NCBI RefSeq assembly: GCF_003148495.1
Contig: NZ_QGGH01000017.1
Coordinates: 1-64,000 of the forward strand
Reading direction: 5' to 3'
Length of the DNA stretch: 64,000 nt
DNA from: Mesorhizobium loti
GTDB taxonomy: Bacteria; Pseudomonadota; Alphaproteobacteria; Rhizobiales; Rhizobiaceae
Shown: in pieces, positions 18,748 through 26,943 of the stretch
Numbering within the stretch: the stretch's first letter is position 1
Layout: each line of letters begins with the position of its first letter
Program-made: the position numbers and the translations under genes
The notes under the pieces: model-generated
Seen by the model: only the letters and a program-made list of their open reading frames with translations
Database searches by the model: none
What the model was told of the DNA's origin: nothing

Positions 18748-19478
18748 GTCTGGCTCGAAAGTTTGAGTTTGGCGGCACCGCGCTTGAGGTCGTCCTCGAC
18801 GGTGGCGATCAGCTTGAGCGCCTCGTCGCGGGCTCCCTGCGGGTCACGCGCGGCGATGCATTCGTAGATGGTGCGGTGGTAGGGAAAGCTGGCGTGGCCA
18901 AAATCGCGCACGCCGAGCGGATGCTCCCAGAAGCGATGGAACAATTCGTACATGGCGGCGATGATCTGCTCGAACAACGGATTGCCCGAGGCCCGGTAGA
19001 TCGCCTGGTGGAACTCCCAATCCTCTTCCGACGACATGCCGTCGCGCGTGCGGAACGCCTGCTCCATGATGTCGAGCTTGCGCGCGATTTCGGTGATATC
19101 TGCCTGGCTGGCGCGTTCGGCGCAAAGAGCTGCGGCCTCCGCTTCCAGCGCGCGGCGGATCTCCATCGTCTGCATCAGGCTGGTGAAATCATTGCCGCCC
19201 GCCAGCGTCAGCGGCATGTGCAGCATGTCTGGCGAGACGGCAACCTTGAGATAGGTGCCGCTGCCTTGCCGGCGCTCGACGAGGCCAAGCCCTTCCCAGC
19301 GAGTCAGCGCCTCGCGCACCGTGTTGCGACTGACTTTCAGCCGCTCGGCCAGAATACGCTCGGTTGGAAGCCGCTCGCCCGGCTGCAAAGCCTCGGCGCG
19401 GACAAAGCCCACCAACGCCTTCAGCACGGCGTCATCGCGCGCCGTCGTCTGAATGGGTGGCAGGCTGTTCTGGTCCAC
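18744..19478 (-). CDS. GntR-family (FCD) transcriptional regulator
   Basis: The best start is the GTG at 19478 (VDQNSLPPIQTTARDD, 244 residues), because GGAGGTGA lies four bases upstream and the longer frame to 19538 would read through a probable operator. The winged helix-turn-helix is RLPTERILAERLKVSRNTVR with ERRQGSGTYL (about 40-85). The C-terminal FCD domain has the metal/ligand residues in DWEFHQAIYRASGN and YHRTIYECIAARD. It probably represses the downstream lyase-transporter operon and itself until an effector binds. Confidence 0.9.
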   Translation of the reverse strand: MDQNSLPPIQTTARDDAVLKALVGFVRAEALQPGERLPTERILAERLKVSRNTVREALTRWEGLGLVERRQGSGTYLKVAVSPDMLHMPLTLAGGNDFTSLMQTMEIRRALEAEAAALCAERASQADITEIARKLDIMEQAFRTRDGMSSEEDWEFHQAIYRASGNPLFEQIIAAMYELFHRFWEHPLGVRDFGHASFPYHRTIYECIAARDPQGARDEALKLIATVEDDLKRGAAKLKLSSQT

Positions 19479-19505
19479 GTCACCTCCAAGTGGTCCAATG
19501 GTCCA
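19471..19505. promoter_or_regulatory. Triple TGGTCCA operator of the GntR operon
   Basis: TGGTCCA occurs three times in 35 bp: 19471-19477 (overlapping the GTG start), 19491-19497 and 19499-19505. The first and second copies are 20 bp apart, about two helical turns. Each unit is nearly palindromic (TGG-N-CCA), the kind of core used by FCD-type GntR dimers. Position in front of the GntR gene suggests autoregulation. Confidence 0.6.
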
Positions 19506-19617
19506 ACCAATTTCTGCATAGATGGAACCTCCTGTCAATCGGTTGTCAGGAGAACTGTCGAAGGTGGCGACGCAATGCGTTTCGGGCGCTCGTGTGAACC
19601 AGCATCGACCGTGTCTG

Positions 19618-21117
19618 CTAATCAGCGGCAGCGGGCGGTCCGAACCAAGTGGTCAGCGCGTCCATCAGGCCTTGTTGGGTTCCCACCCCAACCCAAGCCA
19701 CATAGCCATCGGGCCGGATCAAGACGGCGTCGGTCGCGGCGACCGTCCCCAAGACCGGGAGCTTCCAGGCACCGGCGTACCCGGCGTCGATCTGCCGGAC
19801 CCGATCGGCCCAGGGGGCGATGTCCAGCCTGCCGGGCTCACCGAGGTTGAGGAGCACCGGCCGCGCGTCGTGCAGCAAGGTGAAGAGCCGCAACGGCCCG
19901 TTGGCGGTGATCAGATCGAGGTCCGGCATTCGCCGCCCAAGCAGTGGGTGCCCCTCGCCGAGGTCGTAATGGACACCCAGGCCGGACATCTCAGCGGCGA
20001 TCCGTTTGCGAGGCTCTTCCATGCCGAGCAACTCGGCAAAGATGTCGTTCAATGCCTTGGTGCGGGCATCCATGCGACGAAGCGCAACCTGTGCCATCGC
20101 GTTGCGCAGTACGCGGGCGGCAATCGGATGACGCTCGGCGTGATAGCTGTCCAGAAGGCTTTCCGGTGATATCTGCTTGACCACCTGGGCCAGTTTCCAT
20201 CCAAGATTCACCGCGTCCTGCACGCCAATATTGAGCCCCTGTCCGCCCATCGGCGGATGCACATGCGCGGCGTCGCCGCCCAGCAGCACGCGTCTGTCGC
20301 GGTAAGAGGCAGCCTGTCGCGTCATGTCCGTGAACCGGGAGAGCCAGGTCGGGTTGTGGACCCCGTAATCGGTGCCGTAGACGGCGACCAGCGCCTCGCT
20401 GAGATCGCGCAGCGTCGGTTCGCCTCCGATGGTCAGTTGCCTCTCGGTCAGCACGACACCGATCCGGCCGCCTTCCTCGATCTTGCCTATCGCATGGATA
20501 CCGTAGGCGTCGCTGCGAAAGCCCCATGCCGGCTCCTGCACCATCTCGACCTCGGCAATCATCCAACTCATCGTAGGATCCTGCCCAGCGAACTCGATGC
20601 CCGCCGCCTTTCGGATCACGCTGCGTCCTCCGTCGCAGCCAACGAGATACCGCGTCCGCAATCGTTGGCCATCGGACAGCTCCACATCGACGCCGCCATC
20701 GTCCTGTGCGAAACCCGTAACGTCCTGTCCGCGATAGATCGGCACCTGCAACCCGCTGATCCAGTCGGCCAATATCCGCTCGATATGGTTTTGCCGCAGC
20801 GCCAGCAGATAATTGTGCCGCGTGGGAAAATCGCTGATGTCCAACCGGATCATGTGGAAGCCCACGGACGGCGATGGCTGTCCCTGCGAGAGGAAACGAT
20901 CGGCGATTCCGCGCTGATCGAGCACCTCGATCGTGCGTGCGTGCAGGCCGCCTGCGCGTGAGCCAATGAGTTCCTGAGTATCGCGCCGCTCGACAATGGC
21001 GACATCGACGCCCGCCAATGCGAGCTCGCCTGCCAGCATCAATCCCGTCGGACCGCCCCCGGCGATCACCACTGCATGATCCCGACGCGATCCGTCTGCC
21101 GGCAACATCACACCCAT
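19618..21117 (-). CDS. FAD-dependent aromatic monooxygenase (class A flavoprotein hydroxylase)
   Basis: The 499-residue protein starts at the ATG at 21117 (MGVMLPADGSRRDH) with GGGAG upstream. FAD-binding motifs are AGGGPTGLMLAGELALAG (about residues 18-35), the DG motif YLVGCDGGRSVIRKAAG, and the GD motif LLGGDAAHVHPPMGGQGLN. A thioredoxin-like C-terminal domain lies beyond about residue 400, as in phenol- and polyketide-hydroxylases. It hydroxylates an aromatic substrate using NAD(P)H and O2. The overall shape also fits rifampicin- or tetracycline-type monooxygenases, so drug inactivation is possible but unproved. It stands alone, about 140 bp from the GntR gene. Confidence 0.88.
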   Translation of the reverse strand: MGVMLPADGSRRDHAVVIAGGGPTGLMLAGELALAGVDVAIVERRDTQELIGSRAGGLHARTIEVLDQRGIADRFLSQGQPSPSVGFHMIRLDISDFPTRHNYLLALRQNHIERILADWISGLQVPIYRGQDVTGFAQDDGGVDVELSDGQRLRTRYLVGCDGGRSVIRKAAGIEFAGQDPTMSWMIAEVEMVQEPAWGFRSDAYGIHAIGKIEEGGRIGVVLTERQLTIGGEPTLRDLSEALVAVYGTDYGVHNPTWLSRFTDMTRQAASYRDRRVLLGGDAAHVHPPMGGQGLNIGVQDAVNLGWKLAQVVKQISPESLLDSYHAERHPIAARVLRNAMAQVALRRMDARTKALNDIFAELLGMEEPRKRIAAEMSGLGVHYDLGEGHPLLGRRMPDLDLITANGPLRLFTLLHDARPVLLNLGEPGRLDIAPWADRVRQIDAGYAGAWKLPVLGTVAATDAVLIRPDGYVAWVGVGTQQGLMDALTTWFGPPAAAD

Positions 21118-21645
21118 TCTCGTCACTCCCGTTTCCGTTGGCCTGGACCGCGGTTTTACGGGAGGAGCCGGGTCTTGCCGCAAGCCCCTTGTGCGCCATA
21201 TCTATGAAATGGAGGGGTACTCTTCCTAATCGTTGGCAGCCACGTGACAGCGCACGGAACGTGCCGTCGCCGTCGCAGTCCTAAAAACGATATCCGGATT
21301 TTCACATGCAAAAAACGCAGAGTCTTCCGTGCTTTGGCACGGAGCTCTGATGCTCATTGGAAAGAAGGGGGCCGGTCGGCGTTTGGCAGCGGTACGAGGA
21401 GGCCACTATGTGCCAGCGCCGGCCGGCCGACCCCACGGACCCAGGAGATGCGGCGGACCTGAGCATCATGGGGTATTCTGGGGATCGAGCCGGCTGTCTA
21501 TCCTCGTGCCGGCTTCGTCTTGGCCTGCACACTTGCGCAAGAGCTTATGAAAATCAACAGTTTCTTAACCAAGGCTCGCGAATCGCTTGGATTAAGGTAA
21601 ACGGGTAACCCTGTCGGGTTGACAGGATAATCGGGTCTGGACCGG
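21118..21645. other. Intergenic stretch between pleD and the monooxygenase gene
   Basis: No convincing coding region is seen in about 530 bp. A hairpin TCCGTGC-TTTG-GCACGGA occurs at 21326-21343 without a T-run. CCTGTC-GGGTT-GACAGG lies close to the 3' end of pleD at about 21610-21626 and could act as a weak terminator on the reverse strand. The stretch also contains the monooxygenase promoter. Confidence 0.5.
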
Positions 21646-23019
21646 TTATGCCGCCTTGGCGACGACGCGGTTGCGGCCACCGCTCTTGGCTTCGTAGAGT
21701 GCGAGATCGGCACGCTTCATCAGCGCCGCCACCGTATCCACACCCTTCAGCACCGACGACACCCCGACGCTGACCGTGACTTCGATCGTCTTGCCGTCCT
21801 GGCCGATGGCAAAAGGCGCCTGGGCAATTTCGGCGCGAATGCGCTCGGCCACCTTCTCGGCAACCGCACCTTCGGTGTCCGGCATCACCACGACGAACTC
21901 CTCGCCGCCAAAGCGGCAGGCAAGGTCGATACCCCTGACATTCTTGCGCAGCCGTCGCGCAAATTCCCGCAACACTTCGTCGCCGCCGTCATGGCCATGC
22001 GCGTCGTTGATGGCCTTGAAGCGGTCAAGGTCGGTGATCATCACCGACAGCGGCCGGCGCCGTGCCACGGCGCGATCGAACAGCGTCTGTAGATGGCTGT
22101 CGAGATAGCGGCGGTTATGCAGCCCGGTCAGGCCGTCGGTCACCGCCATTTCGATGGTCTGGGTGACGCTGGCGCGCAGCTGGTCGTTGTAACGCTTGCG
22201 GCGCACCTGGGTACGCAGCCGCGCCGTCAGTTCCTGCTGGTCGATCGGCCGCATCAGATAGTCGTTGATGCCGAGTTCGAGGCCGCGGATGATGCGCTCC
22301 TCCTCGCCCTCCTCCGCCAGAAGAATGATCGGCACGAAGCGGGTGCGATCCAGCGAGCGCAACTGCGAACAGAGCCTGAGCGGATCAAAATCGGCGAACG
22401 CAGTCGAGATCATCACGCATTCATAGGACGTCTCGGCGGCCTGGAAGAAGCCGGCATGCGGATCGCTGGAGACATCGAGGTCGGCGCGGTCGCGCAGCAT
22501 CTTCTGGATGCGCTCGACGGATGATTTGCGCTCGTCGATCAAAAGCACTTTCGGTGTCGTGTCCTCGGACGCGAAATTGCGGCTCAAAAGCTCTTCGATG
22601 CCGATGTTGCGCGTCGTCGAGGCACGCAGCCGCAACTCATCGGTCAGTGACTTTAGGCGAACCAGGCTCTTGACGCGCGTCATCAGCTGCAGGTCGTTGA
22701 CCGGCTTGGTCAGGAAGTCGTCGGCGCCGGCCTCGAGCCCGCGTACGCGGTCGGAAACCTGGTCGAGCGCGGTGATCATCACCACCGGAATGTGCGATGT
22801 CGCCGGATCGCTTTTCAGCCGCCGGCAGACCTCGAAGCCGTCCATGTCAGGCATCATCACGTCGAGCAGCACGACATCGACCTTGCCATTCTCGCAGGTT
22901 TCGATCGCATCCGGCCCGTTGGTGGCGGTCAGCACCTCGAAATATTCGGCCAGCAGCCGGACTTCCAGCAGCCGCACATTGGCAGGGATGTCGTCGACGA
23001 CGAGGATCCGCGCAGTCAT
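21646..23019 (-). CDS. pleD: PleD-type response regulator diguanylate cyclase
   Basis: The 457-residue protein has the PleD architecture. The first receiver domain has DD9-10, phosphoacceptor D53 in VVLLDVMMPDMDG and K near residue 105 (FLTKP). A second, adaptor receiver spans about 150-275, and the GGDEF cyclase domain about 295-457. The active site is CRFGGEEF (near residue 369), preceded by RGID, the RxxD product-inhibition site at the correct spacing. It converts two GTP to c-di-GMP when phosphorylated. In Caulobacter, PleD controls the swarmer-to-stalked transition. Here it follows divK by 33 bp, the conserved cell-cycle operon. Confidence 0.95.
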   Translation of the reverse strand: MTARILVVDDIPANVRLLEVRLLAEYFEVLTATNGPDAIETCENGKVDVVLLDVMMPDMDGFEVCRRLKSDPATSHIPVVMITALDQVSDRVRGLEAGADDFLTKPVNDLQLMTRVKSLVRLKSLTDELRLRASTTRNIGIEELLSRNFASEDTTPKVLLIDERKSSVERIQKMLRDRADLDVSSDPHAGFFQAAETSYECVMISTAFADFDPLRLCSQLRSLDRTRFVPIILLAEEGEEERIIRGLELGINDYLMRPIDQQELTARLRTQVRRKRYNDQLRASVTQTIEMAVTDGLTGLHNRRYLDSHLQTLFDRAVARRRPLSVMITDLDRFKAINDAHGHDGGDEVLREFARRLRKNVRGIDLACRFGGEEFVVVMPDTEGAVAEKVAERIRAEIAQAPFAIGQDGKTIEVTVSVGVSSVLKGVDTVAALMKRADLALYEAKSGGRNRVVAKAA

Positions 23020-23052
23020 TTCACAAGGCTCCGGCTCGGCTGAAAGGGTACA

Positions 23053-23424
23053 TCACGCATCACCCAAATAGGATTTGATGGTTTCGATAAAACGCGGCAC
23101 CGAGATCGGCTTCGAAATATAGGCCTCGCAGCCACCCTGGCGGATGCGTTCCTCGTCGCCCTTCATCGCGAAGGCGGTCACCGCAATGACTGGGATGACG
23201 TGCAGCTCGTCGTCCTCCTTCAGCCATTTGGTCACCTCCAGCCCCGACACTTCAGGCAGCTGGATATCCATCAGGATGAGATCCGGCTTGTGCAGGCGCG
23301 CCAGATCGAGCGCTTCCAGACCGTTGCGGGTGCGCACGGTCTCGTAACCGCTTGCCTCGATGAGGTCCCGAAAGAGCTTCATGTTGAGCTCATTGTCCTC
23401 GACGATCATGACCTTCTTCGGCAT
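23053..23424 (-). CDS. divK: Single-domain response regulator DivK
   Basis: The 123-residue receiver-only protein starts [20 protein letters not shown]. It has the acidic pocket (E9, D10), the phosphoacceptor D53 in [15 protein letters not shown] switch residues in [13 protein letters not shown] and the conserved K in YISKPIS. There is no output domain, as for DivK. In alphaproteobacteria it relays phosphate within the DivJ-PleC cell-cycle network and controls CtrA through DivL. Sequence and pairing with pleD make the assignment strong. Confidence 0.95.
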   Translation of the reverse strand: MPKKVMIVEDNELNMKLFRDLIEASGYETVRTRNGLEALDLARLHKPDLILMDIQLPEVSGLEVTKWLKEDDELHVIPVIAVTAFAMKGDEERIRQGGCEAYISKPISVPRFIETIKSYLGDA

Positions 23425-23670
23425 CGATATCCCGTCCCGGTCGTCCTTCCGCTCGAAGGCGACCGTCATGCGCCCATGTCTAGACGCACCAAACCCTGCT
23501 TCACTTTACGGCAATATGATTGACGAAACGGAAATCCGCGGCTGGAAAACAACGCAAATTCCACCTCGTTCCCCTGCGCGTCCAAAGGGCGCGCCACGCT
23601 CTAATGGCTTGCCGCAAGCAATTCTTGCCATTACTGCGGGAGAGACTCATTCCACACACCGAAGGTAGTG

Positions 23671-23970
23671 ATGGCAAACGCAGCGTCAATGCGTGAAGAA
23701 GCGGAATCGATTGCCGTGAAGGCCCTGGGCTTCGTCGCCTCCGATCCGGAGCTGCTGCCGCGCTTTCTGGCAATCACCGGCATAGAGGCGCATTCTATCC
23801 GCAAAGCCGCCAGCGAGCCGGGTTTTCTGGCCGGTGTCCTGCAGTTCATTCTCGCCCACGAGCCGACGCTGATGCGCTTTGCCGAGGAGACCGGCACGCC
23901 GCCGGCTGCCGTCGGCAAAGCCTTGCGGGCGCTGCCGCTGGGCGACGACAACCATGAGCATTCGATATGA
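23671..23970 (+). CDS. DUF3572 family protein
   Basis: The 99-residue soluble protein starts at an ATG with GAAGG five bases upstream (a GTG three bases earlier is an alternative). It contains ESIAVKALGFVASDPELLPRF and FLAITGI, the hallmark of the short alphaproteobacterial DUF3572 family of unknown function. It is predicted largely helical with no membrane segment. Its stop overlaps the next start by four bases (ATGA), implying co-translation with the HAD-like protein. It lies divergent to divK-pleD, the usual place for this family. Confidence 0.88.
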   Translation: MANAASMREEAESIAVKALGFVASDPELLPRFLAITGIEAHSIRKAASEPGFLAGVLQFILAHEPTLMRFAEETGTPPAAVGKALRALPLGDDNHEHSI

Positions 23971-24620
23971 GCGATGACCCCGAAACCGCGCGCCAGATCG
24001 CGGAACTTGCGGCCGACGACCGGCCGCTGCTGGTGCTCGACGTCGACGACGTCGTGCTCGAATTCATCCGCCCGTTCCCGAATTTCCTCAAGGCGCGCGG
24101 CTTTGGCCTGACGCTGGCCTCCTTCCGGCTGACCGGCAACATTGCCGAGACGGCGAGCGGCCGGCTGATCGAACAGCCTGAAGTCACGGCACTCCTGGGC
24201 GATTTCTTTGACGCGCAAGCCGATTGGCAGAGCATTACCGACGGCGCAGCAGAGGCCCTGGCAGGGCTCGGCGACCGCGCGGAAATCATCTTGCTGACGG
24301 CCATGCCGCACAGACACCGCGCCGTGCGTCGCGCCCATCTCGATGCCCTCGGGCTGAGCTACCCGCTTCTGACCACTGAAATGGCCAAGGGACCGGCAGT
24401 GGCCAAACTTCGCGGCAAAGCCGGCCGGCCGGTGGTCTTCGTCGACGATCAGCCGCACAATCTAGCGTCGGTGCGGGGATCGGTCGCCGACGCCGAACTG
24501 TTCCATCTGATGGCCGACAATTCGCTGCGCGCATTCCTGCCGCCGGTGACGGACGACATCGTCGTCGTCCAGGACTGGCACGAAGCCGCGCCGAAGATCG
24601 CGAGCGCGCTGGGGCTCTAA
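23967..24620 (+). CDS. HAD-like hydrolase-fold protein
   Basis: The 217-residue protein carries a haloacid-dehalogenase-like core. LLVLDVDDVVLEF (about residues 22-34) gives the paired aspartates of motif I, IILLTAMPH supplies the motif II threonine, and VVFVDDQPHNLASV the acidic motif IV. The pattern fits a phosphatase-type HAD enzyme, but the substrate is unknown and the motif I context differs from the common DxDGT/V form. Translational overlap with DUF3572 suggests a shared role. It converges on the secreted protein gene on the other strand, 12 bp away. Confidence 0.72.
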   Translation: MSDDPETARQIAELAADDRPLLVLDVDDVVLEFIRPFPNFLKARGFGLTLASFRLTGNIAETASGRLIEQPEVTALLGDFFDAQADWQSITDGAAEALAGLGDRAEIILLTAMPHRHRAVRRAHLDALGLSYPLLTTEMAKGPAVAKLRGKAGRPVVFVDDQPHNLASVRGSVADAELFHLMADNSLRAFLPPVTDDIVVVQDWHEAAPKIASALGL

Positions 24621-24632
24621 AGCCCTAGCCCC

Positions 24633-26183
24633 TCAAGGGTTCAGTTTCGCTCCCGCCCCGCCATTGTCGCTACCGCCACTGGCGTCTCCACCGTCATCAT
24701 CCCCGCCGTCACTATCATCCACGCTGTCGTCCACGGCCGGATCGGCGGGCTTCAGCATGACACCATTGACGGTGACCGAACCATCGGCCTTGGCGTTGAC
24801 GACCCATTCCAGCCGGCCATCGGGCAGCGTCTTGCCAAAACCTTTCGCCATGAGGGCGACAGGCACATATTGCGCCACCTCCGGCTCCGACTTTGCCGCC
24901 TCCTGCAGGCCTTCGACAAGCTTGTCGAAGCCGGCGACATCGACCGACACGTTTCCTTCGGGCTTTTCGCCGGGGAACGTCATCTCGCCTTCCAGCGCGA
25001 TCTCCGTGTCCTTGTTCTTCACGGTGCTGTGGCCAAGGACGACCTTCGGCGTCTTGGCCATGAAGTCGACTTTGAGCTGTTCGCCGAATTCGGCCGACAG
25101 CGGCGGATCCTGATTGAGATCAAAGGCTTCGATCGCCTTCTTCGCCATGCTGTCGAGGTCGATGTTGGCGCCGCCGAAGTTCAGGTCGATGTCGGTGGGC
25201 AGGAGCGCGACGCTCCAGCTCGGCACGAGCTGCTGCGGCACGGTCAGCCCTGACGCCTTGATGCCATAGGTGATTTTGCCATTCTGGGCGACTCCGTCGG
25301 CGCCGAACGCAGTGCTGAGTTGCGTGGCGCCGAAATTGCCGACCGGACTTTCCACCGCGAAATCCTTAAAGCCGTAGGTTCCCTCGACACGCTCCCAAAG
25401 CGGCAATGCGGCGAGCAGAAGCGATTTGAGTTGCGCCTGGTTGGCCTTCAGCGTCGCCTCGTCTTCATTGGCCACGCCAAATGCCAGCAAATCGAGCAAC
25501 GGCTTTGTCCGTACGCCCTTGCCGCTGGCTTCGACCGACAGTTCCGGCGACCTGACGGTGACCGGGAATTTCAACCCGCTCTCCGGATCGTCGAAGTTGA
25601 TCGCTTCGACAAAGCTCGACACCTTTTGCGAGGTGGTGAAATCGACGCCGCCGGTCGCGGACTTGGTCGCGGCAATGGTCGCAGTGCCAGCCCCGGTGCT
25701 GGCCTCCATGTGCTGCTTGGCATCCTTCGATGCCATGGTCATGCCGGCCATTGAACTGGTGCCGCTGGTGAAGGCCGCCAGATTGGGATCGTAGACGCCG
25801 GAGCCCTTGCCATCCTTGATCGAAAACTGCGTGCTTTGCAGCCCCTCGGGCCCGTTGAACTCGACGGAGGCGCTTTGCGAAAAATCCATCGAGACATCCC
25901 AGGCCCCATCGCTGCGCGGCTTCACCATCAAGGCATAGGGCGCAAAATCGAGCTTCAGCAGCTTCTGGTCCGGGAATGATGCGGCAAGTGCCTTGAAATC
26001 AAACAGGATCTTGTAGGCGCCGCCTTCGAGCGAAACCTTCAGGATGCCTTTGTCGATCGCCTGCTTGCCGACATAGCGGGACAGGTCATCGGACAATTGC
26101 TTCGCACCATGGCTGTCGACGGTCTGACCGAAAGCAGGTGCACTCAACGCAAGAAGGAACACGAATGGCAGGGCACGGTTCAC
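24633..26183 (-). CDS. Large secreted protein of unknown function with acidic Gly/Asp/Ser tail
   Basis: The likely start is the GTG at 26183 (VNRALPFVFLLALS), with GGAG seven bases upstream. This gives 516 residues and a signal peptide ending near APAFGQ. The body is rich in beta-prone amphipathic segments (IDLNFGGANIDLDSMAKKAI, GEMTFPGEKPEGNVSVDVAG). The C-terminus from about residue 485 is a low-complexity acidic stretch of Asp, Gly and Ser, a pattern seen in Ca2+-binding or disordered tails. It is probably periplasmic or outer-membrane-associated; a distant relation to DUF2125 proteins is possible but unconfirmed. Function unknown. Confidence 0.75.
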   Translation of the reverse strand: MNRALPFVFLLALSAPAFGQTVDSHGAKQLSDDLSRYVGKQAIDKGILKVSLEGGAYKILFDFKALAASFPDQKLLKLDFAPYALMVKPRSDGAWDVSMDFSQSASVEFNGPEGLQSTQFSIKDGKGSGVYDPNLAAFTSGTSSMAGMTMASKDAKQHMEASTGAGTATIAATKSATGGVDFTTSQKVSSFVEAINFDDPESGLKFPVTVRSPELSVEASGKGVRTKPLLDLLAFGVANEDEATLKANQAQLKSLLLAALPLWERVEGTYGFKDFAVESPVGNFGATQLSTAFGADGVAQNGKITYGIKASGLTVPQQLVPSWSVALLPTDIDLNFGGANIDLDSMAKKAIEAFDLNQDPPLSAEFGEQLKVDFMAKTPKVVLGHSTVKNKDTEIALEGEMTFPGEKPEGNVSVDVAGFDKLVEGLQEAAKSEPEVAQYVPVALMAKGFGKTLPDGRLEWVVNAKADGSVTVNGVMLKPADPAVDDSVDDSDGGDDDGGDASGGSDNGGAGAKLNP

Positions 26184-26290
26184 GCGAATTCTCCGTTTTG
26201 GCCTTGAAGGAACGCTTCGTTCGTCTGGTATGAAATTACCACTGCAACCGCAAGGTGAGATCAACAAGGCTTCCAGTGCGAAAAGACTCG

Positions 26291-26866
26291 TCAAAGTACC
26301 AGCCGCATCAACGGCCGGCCCGCCTTGCGTTCCACAAGCCTCTCGAAACCAGCCTTCTCGAAAACCCGCGACGAGCCGACGAACAGGCCGATCGAGCGCG
26401 AATCGCGCGACAGGTCTATCGGGCAGGCCTCAACCAGCCGCGCGCCGTTCCGGCGGGCGAAATCGATGCCGCCTTCGACGAGGCGATGCGTGATGCCCCT
26501 GCCTCGCACCTTGCTCCGGATGAAGAAGCAGGAAATCGCCCAGACGGCCGGATCGGCGGCGTCGGCGGGATCGACCGGTGCCGACCCCCTGCCCTGATTG
26601 TTCCATTCGGGCACGTCGGCGCGCGGTCCGATCTGCATCCAGCCGACCGCCTGACCATCCTCGAATGCCAGCAAACCCGGTGGCGGACCGGCTTCGATGC
26701 GCGCCCTGATGTGGTCCTTGTTGCGTTCTCGGCTGCTCTCGCGGCGCACCGCCGGAGCCAACCGGAAATGCGTGCACCAGCAGCCGTAGCAGGCGCCCTG
26801 CTTGCCGAACAGGTCCTCGAATTCAGCCCAAAGCTCAGGCGTAAGCGGCGCTATGGTCGTGCTCAT
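26291..26866 (-). CDS. GNAT-family N-acetyltransferase
   Basis: The 191-residue protein matches the GNAT fold. The acetyl-CoA-binding region is VWAISCFFIRSKVRGRGITH, in which R-x-x-G-x-G (RGRGIT) is the pyrophosphate loop. It is followed by helix RLVEGGIDFARRNGA and the C-terminal strand GLFVGSSRVFEKAGFE. The N-terminus carries a Cys-rich stretch (CYGCWCTHF) typical of one proteobacterial subgroup. It acetylates an unidentified small molecule or protein. The gene is divergent from dinB, with about 77 bp between the start codons. Confidence 0.85.
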   Translation of the reverse strand: MSTTIAPLTPELWAEFEDLFGKQGACYGCWCTHFRLAPAVRRESSRERNKDHIRARIEAGPPPGLLAFEDGQAVGWMQIGPRADVPEWNNQGRGSAPVDPADAADPAVWAISCFFIRSKVRGRGITHRLVEGGIDFARRNGARLVEACPIDLSRDSRSIGLFVGSSRVFEKAGFERLVERKAGRPLMRLVL

Positions 26867-26922
26867 GAGTTCTCCCCAGGCCAGCCTTGTCGCTGGCCTT
26901 GCACTGTCGTACCATTGCCTCT

Positions 26923-26937
26923 GTTCTCTTTATGTTC
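26923..26937 (+). promoter_or_regulatory. LexA (SOS) box of dinB
   Basis: GTTC-TCTTTAT-GTTC is an exact match to the alphaproteobacterial LexA operator GTTC-N7-GTTC. It ends seven bases before the dinB ATG at 26944, where bound LexA would block transcription. It also supports that start over the upstream in-frame ATG at 26887. Confidence 0.88.
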
Positions 26938-26943
26938 GCAGCG

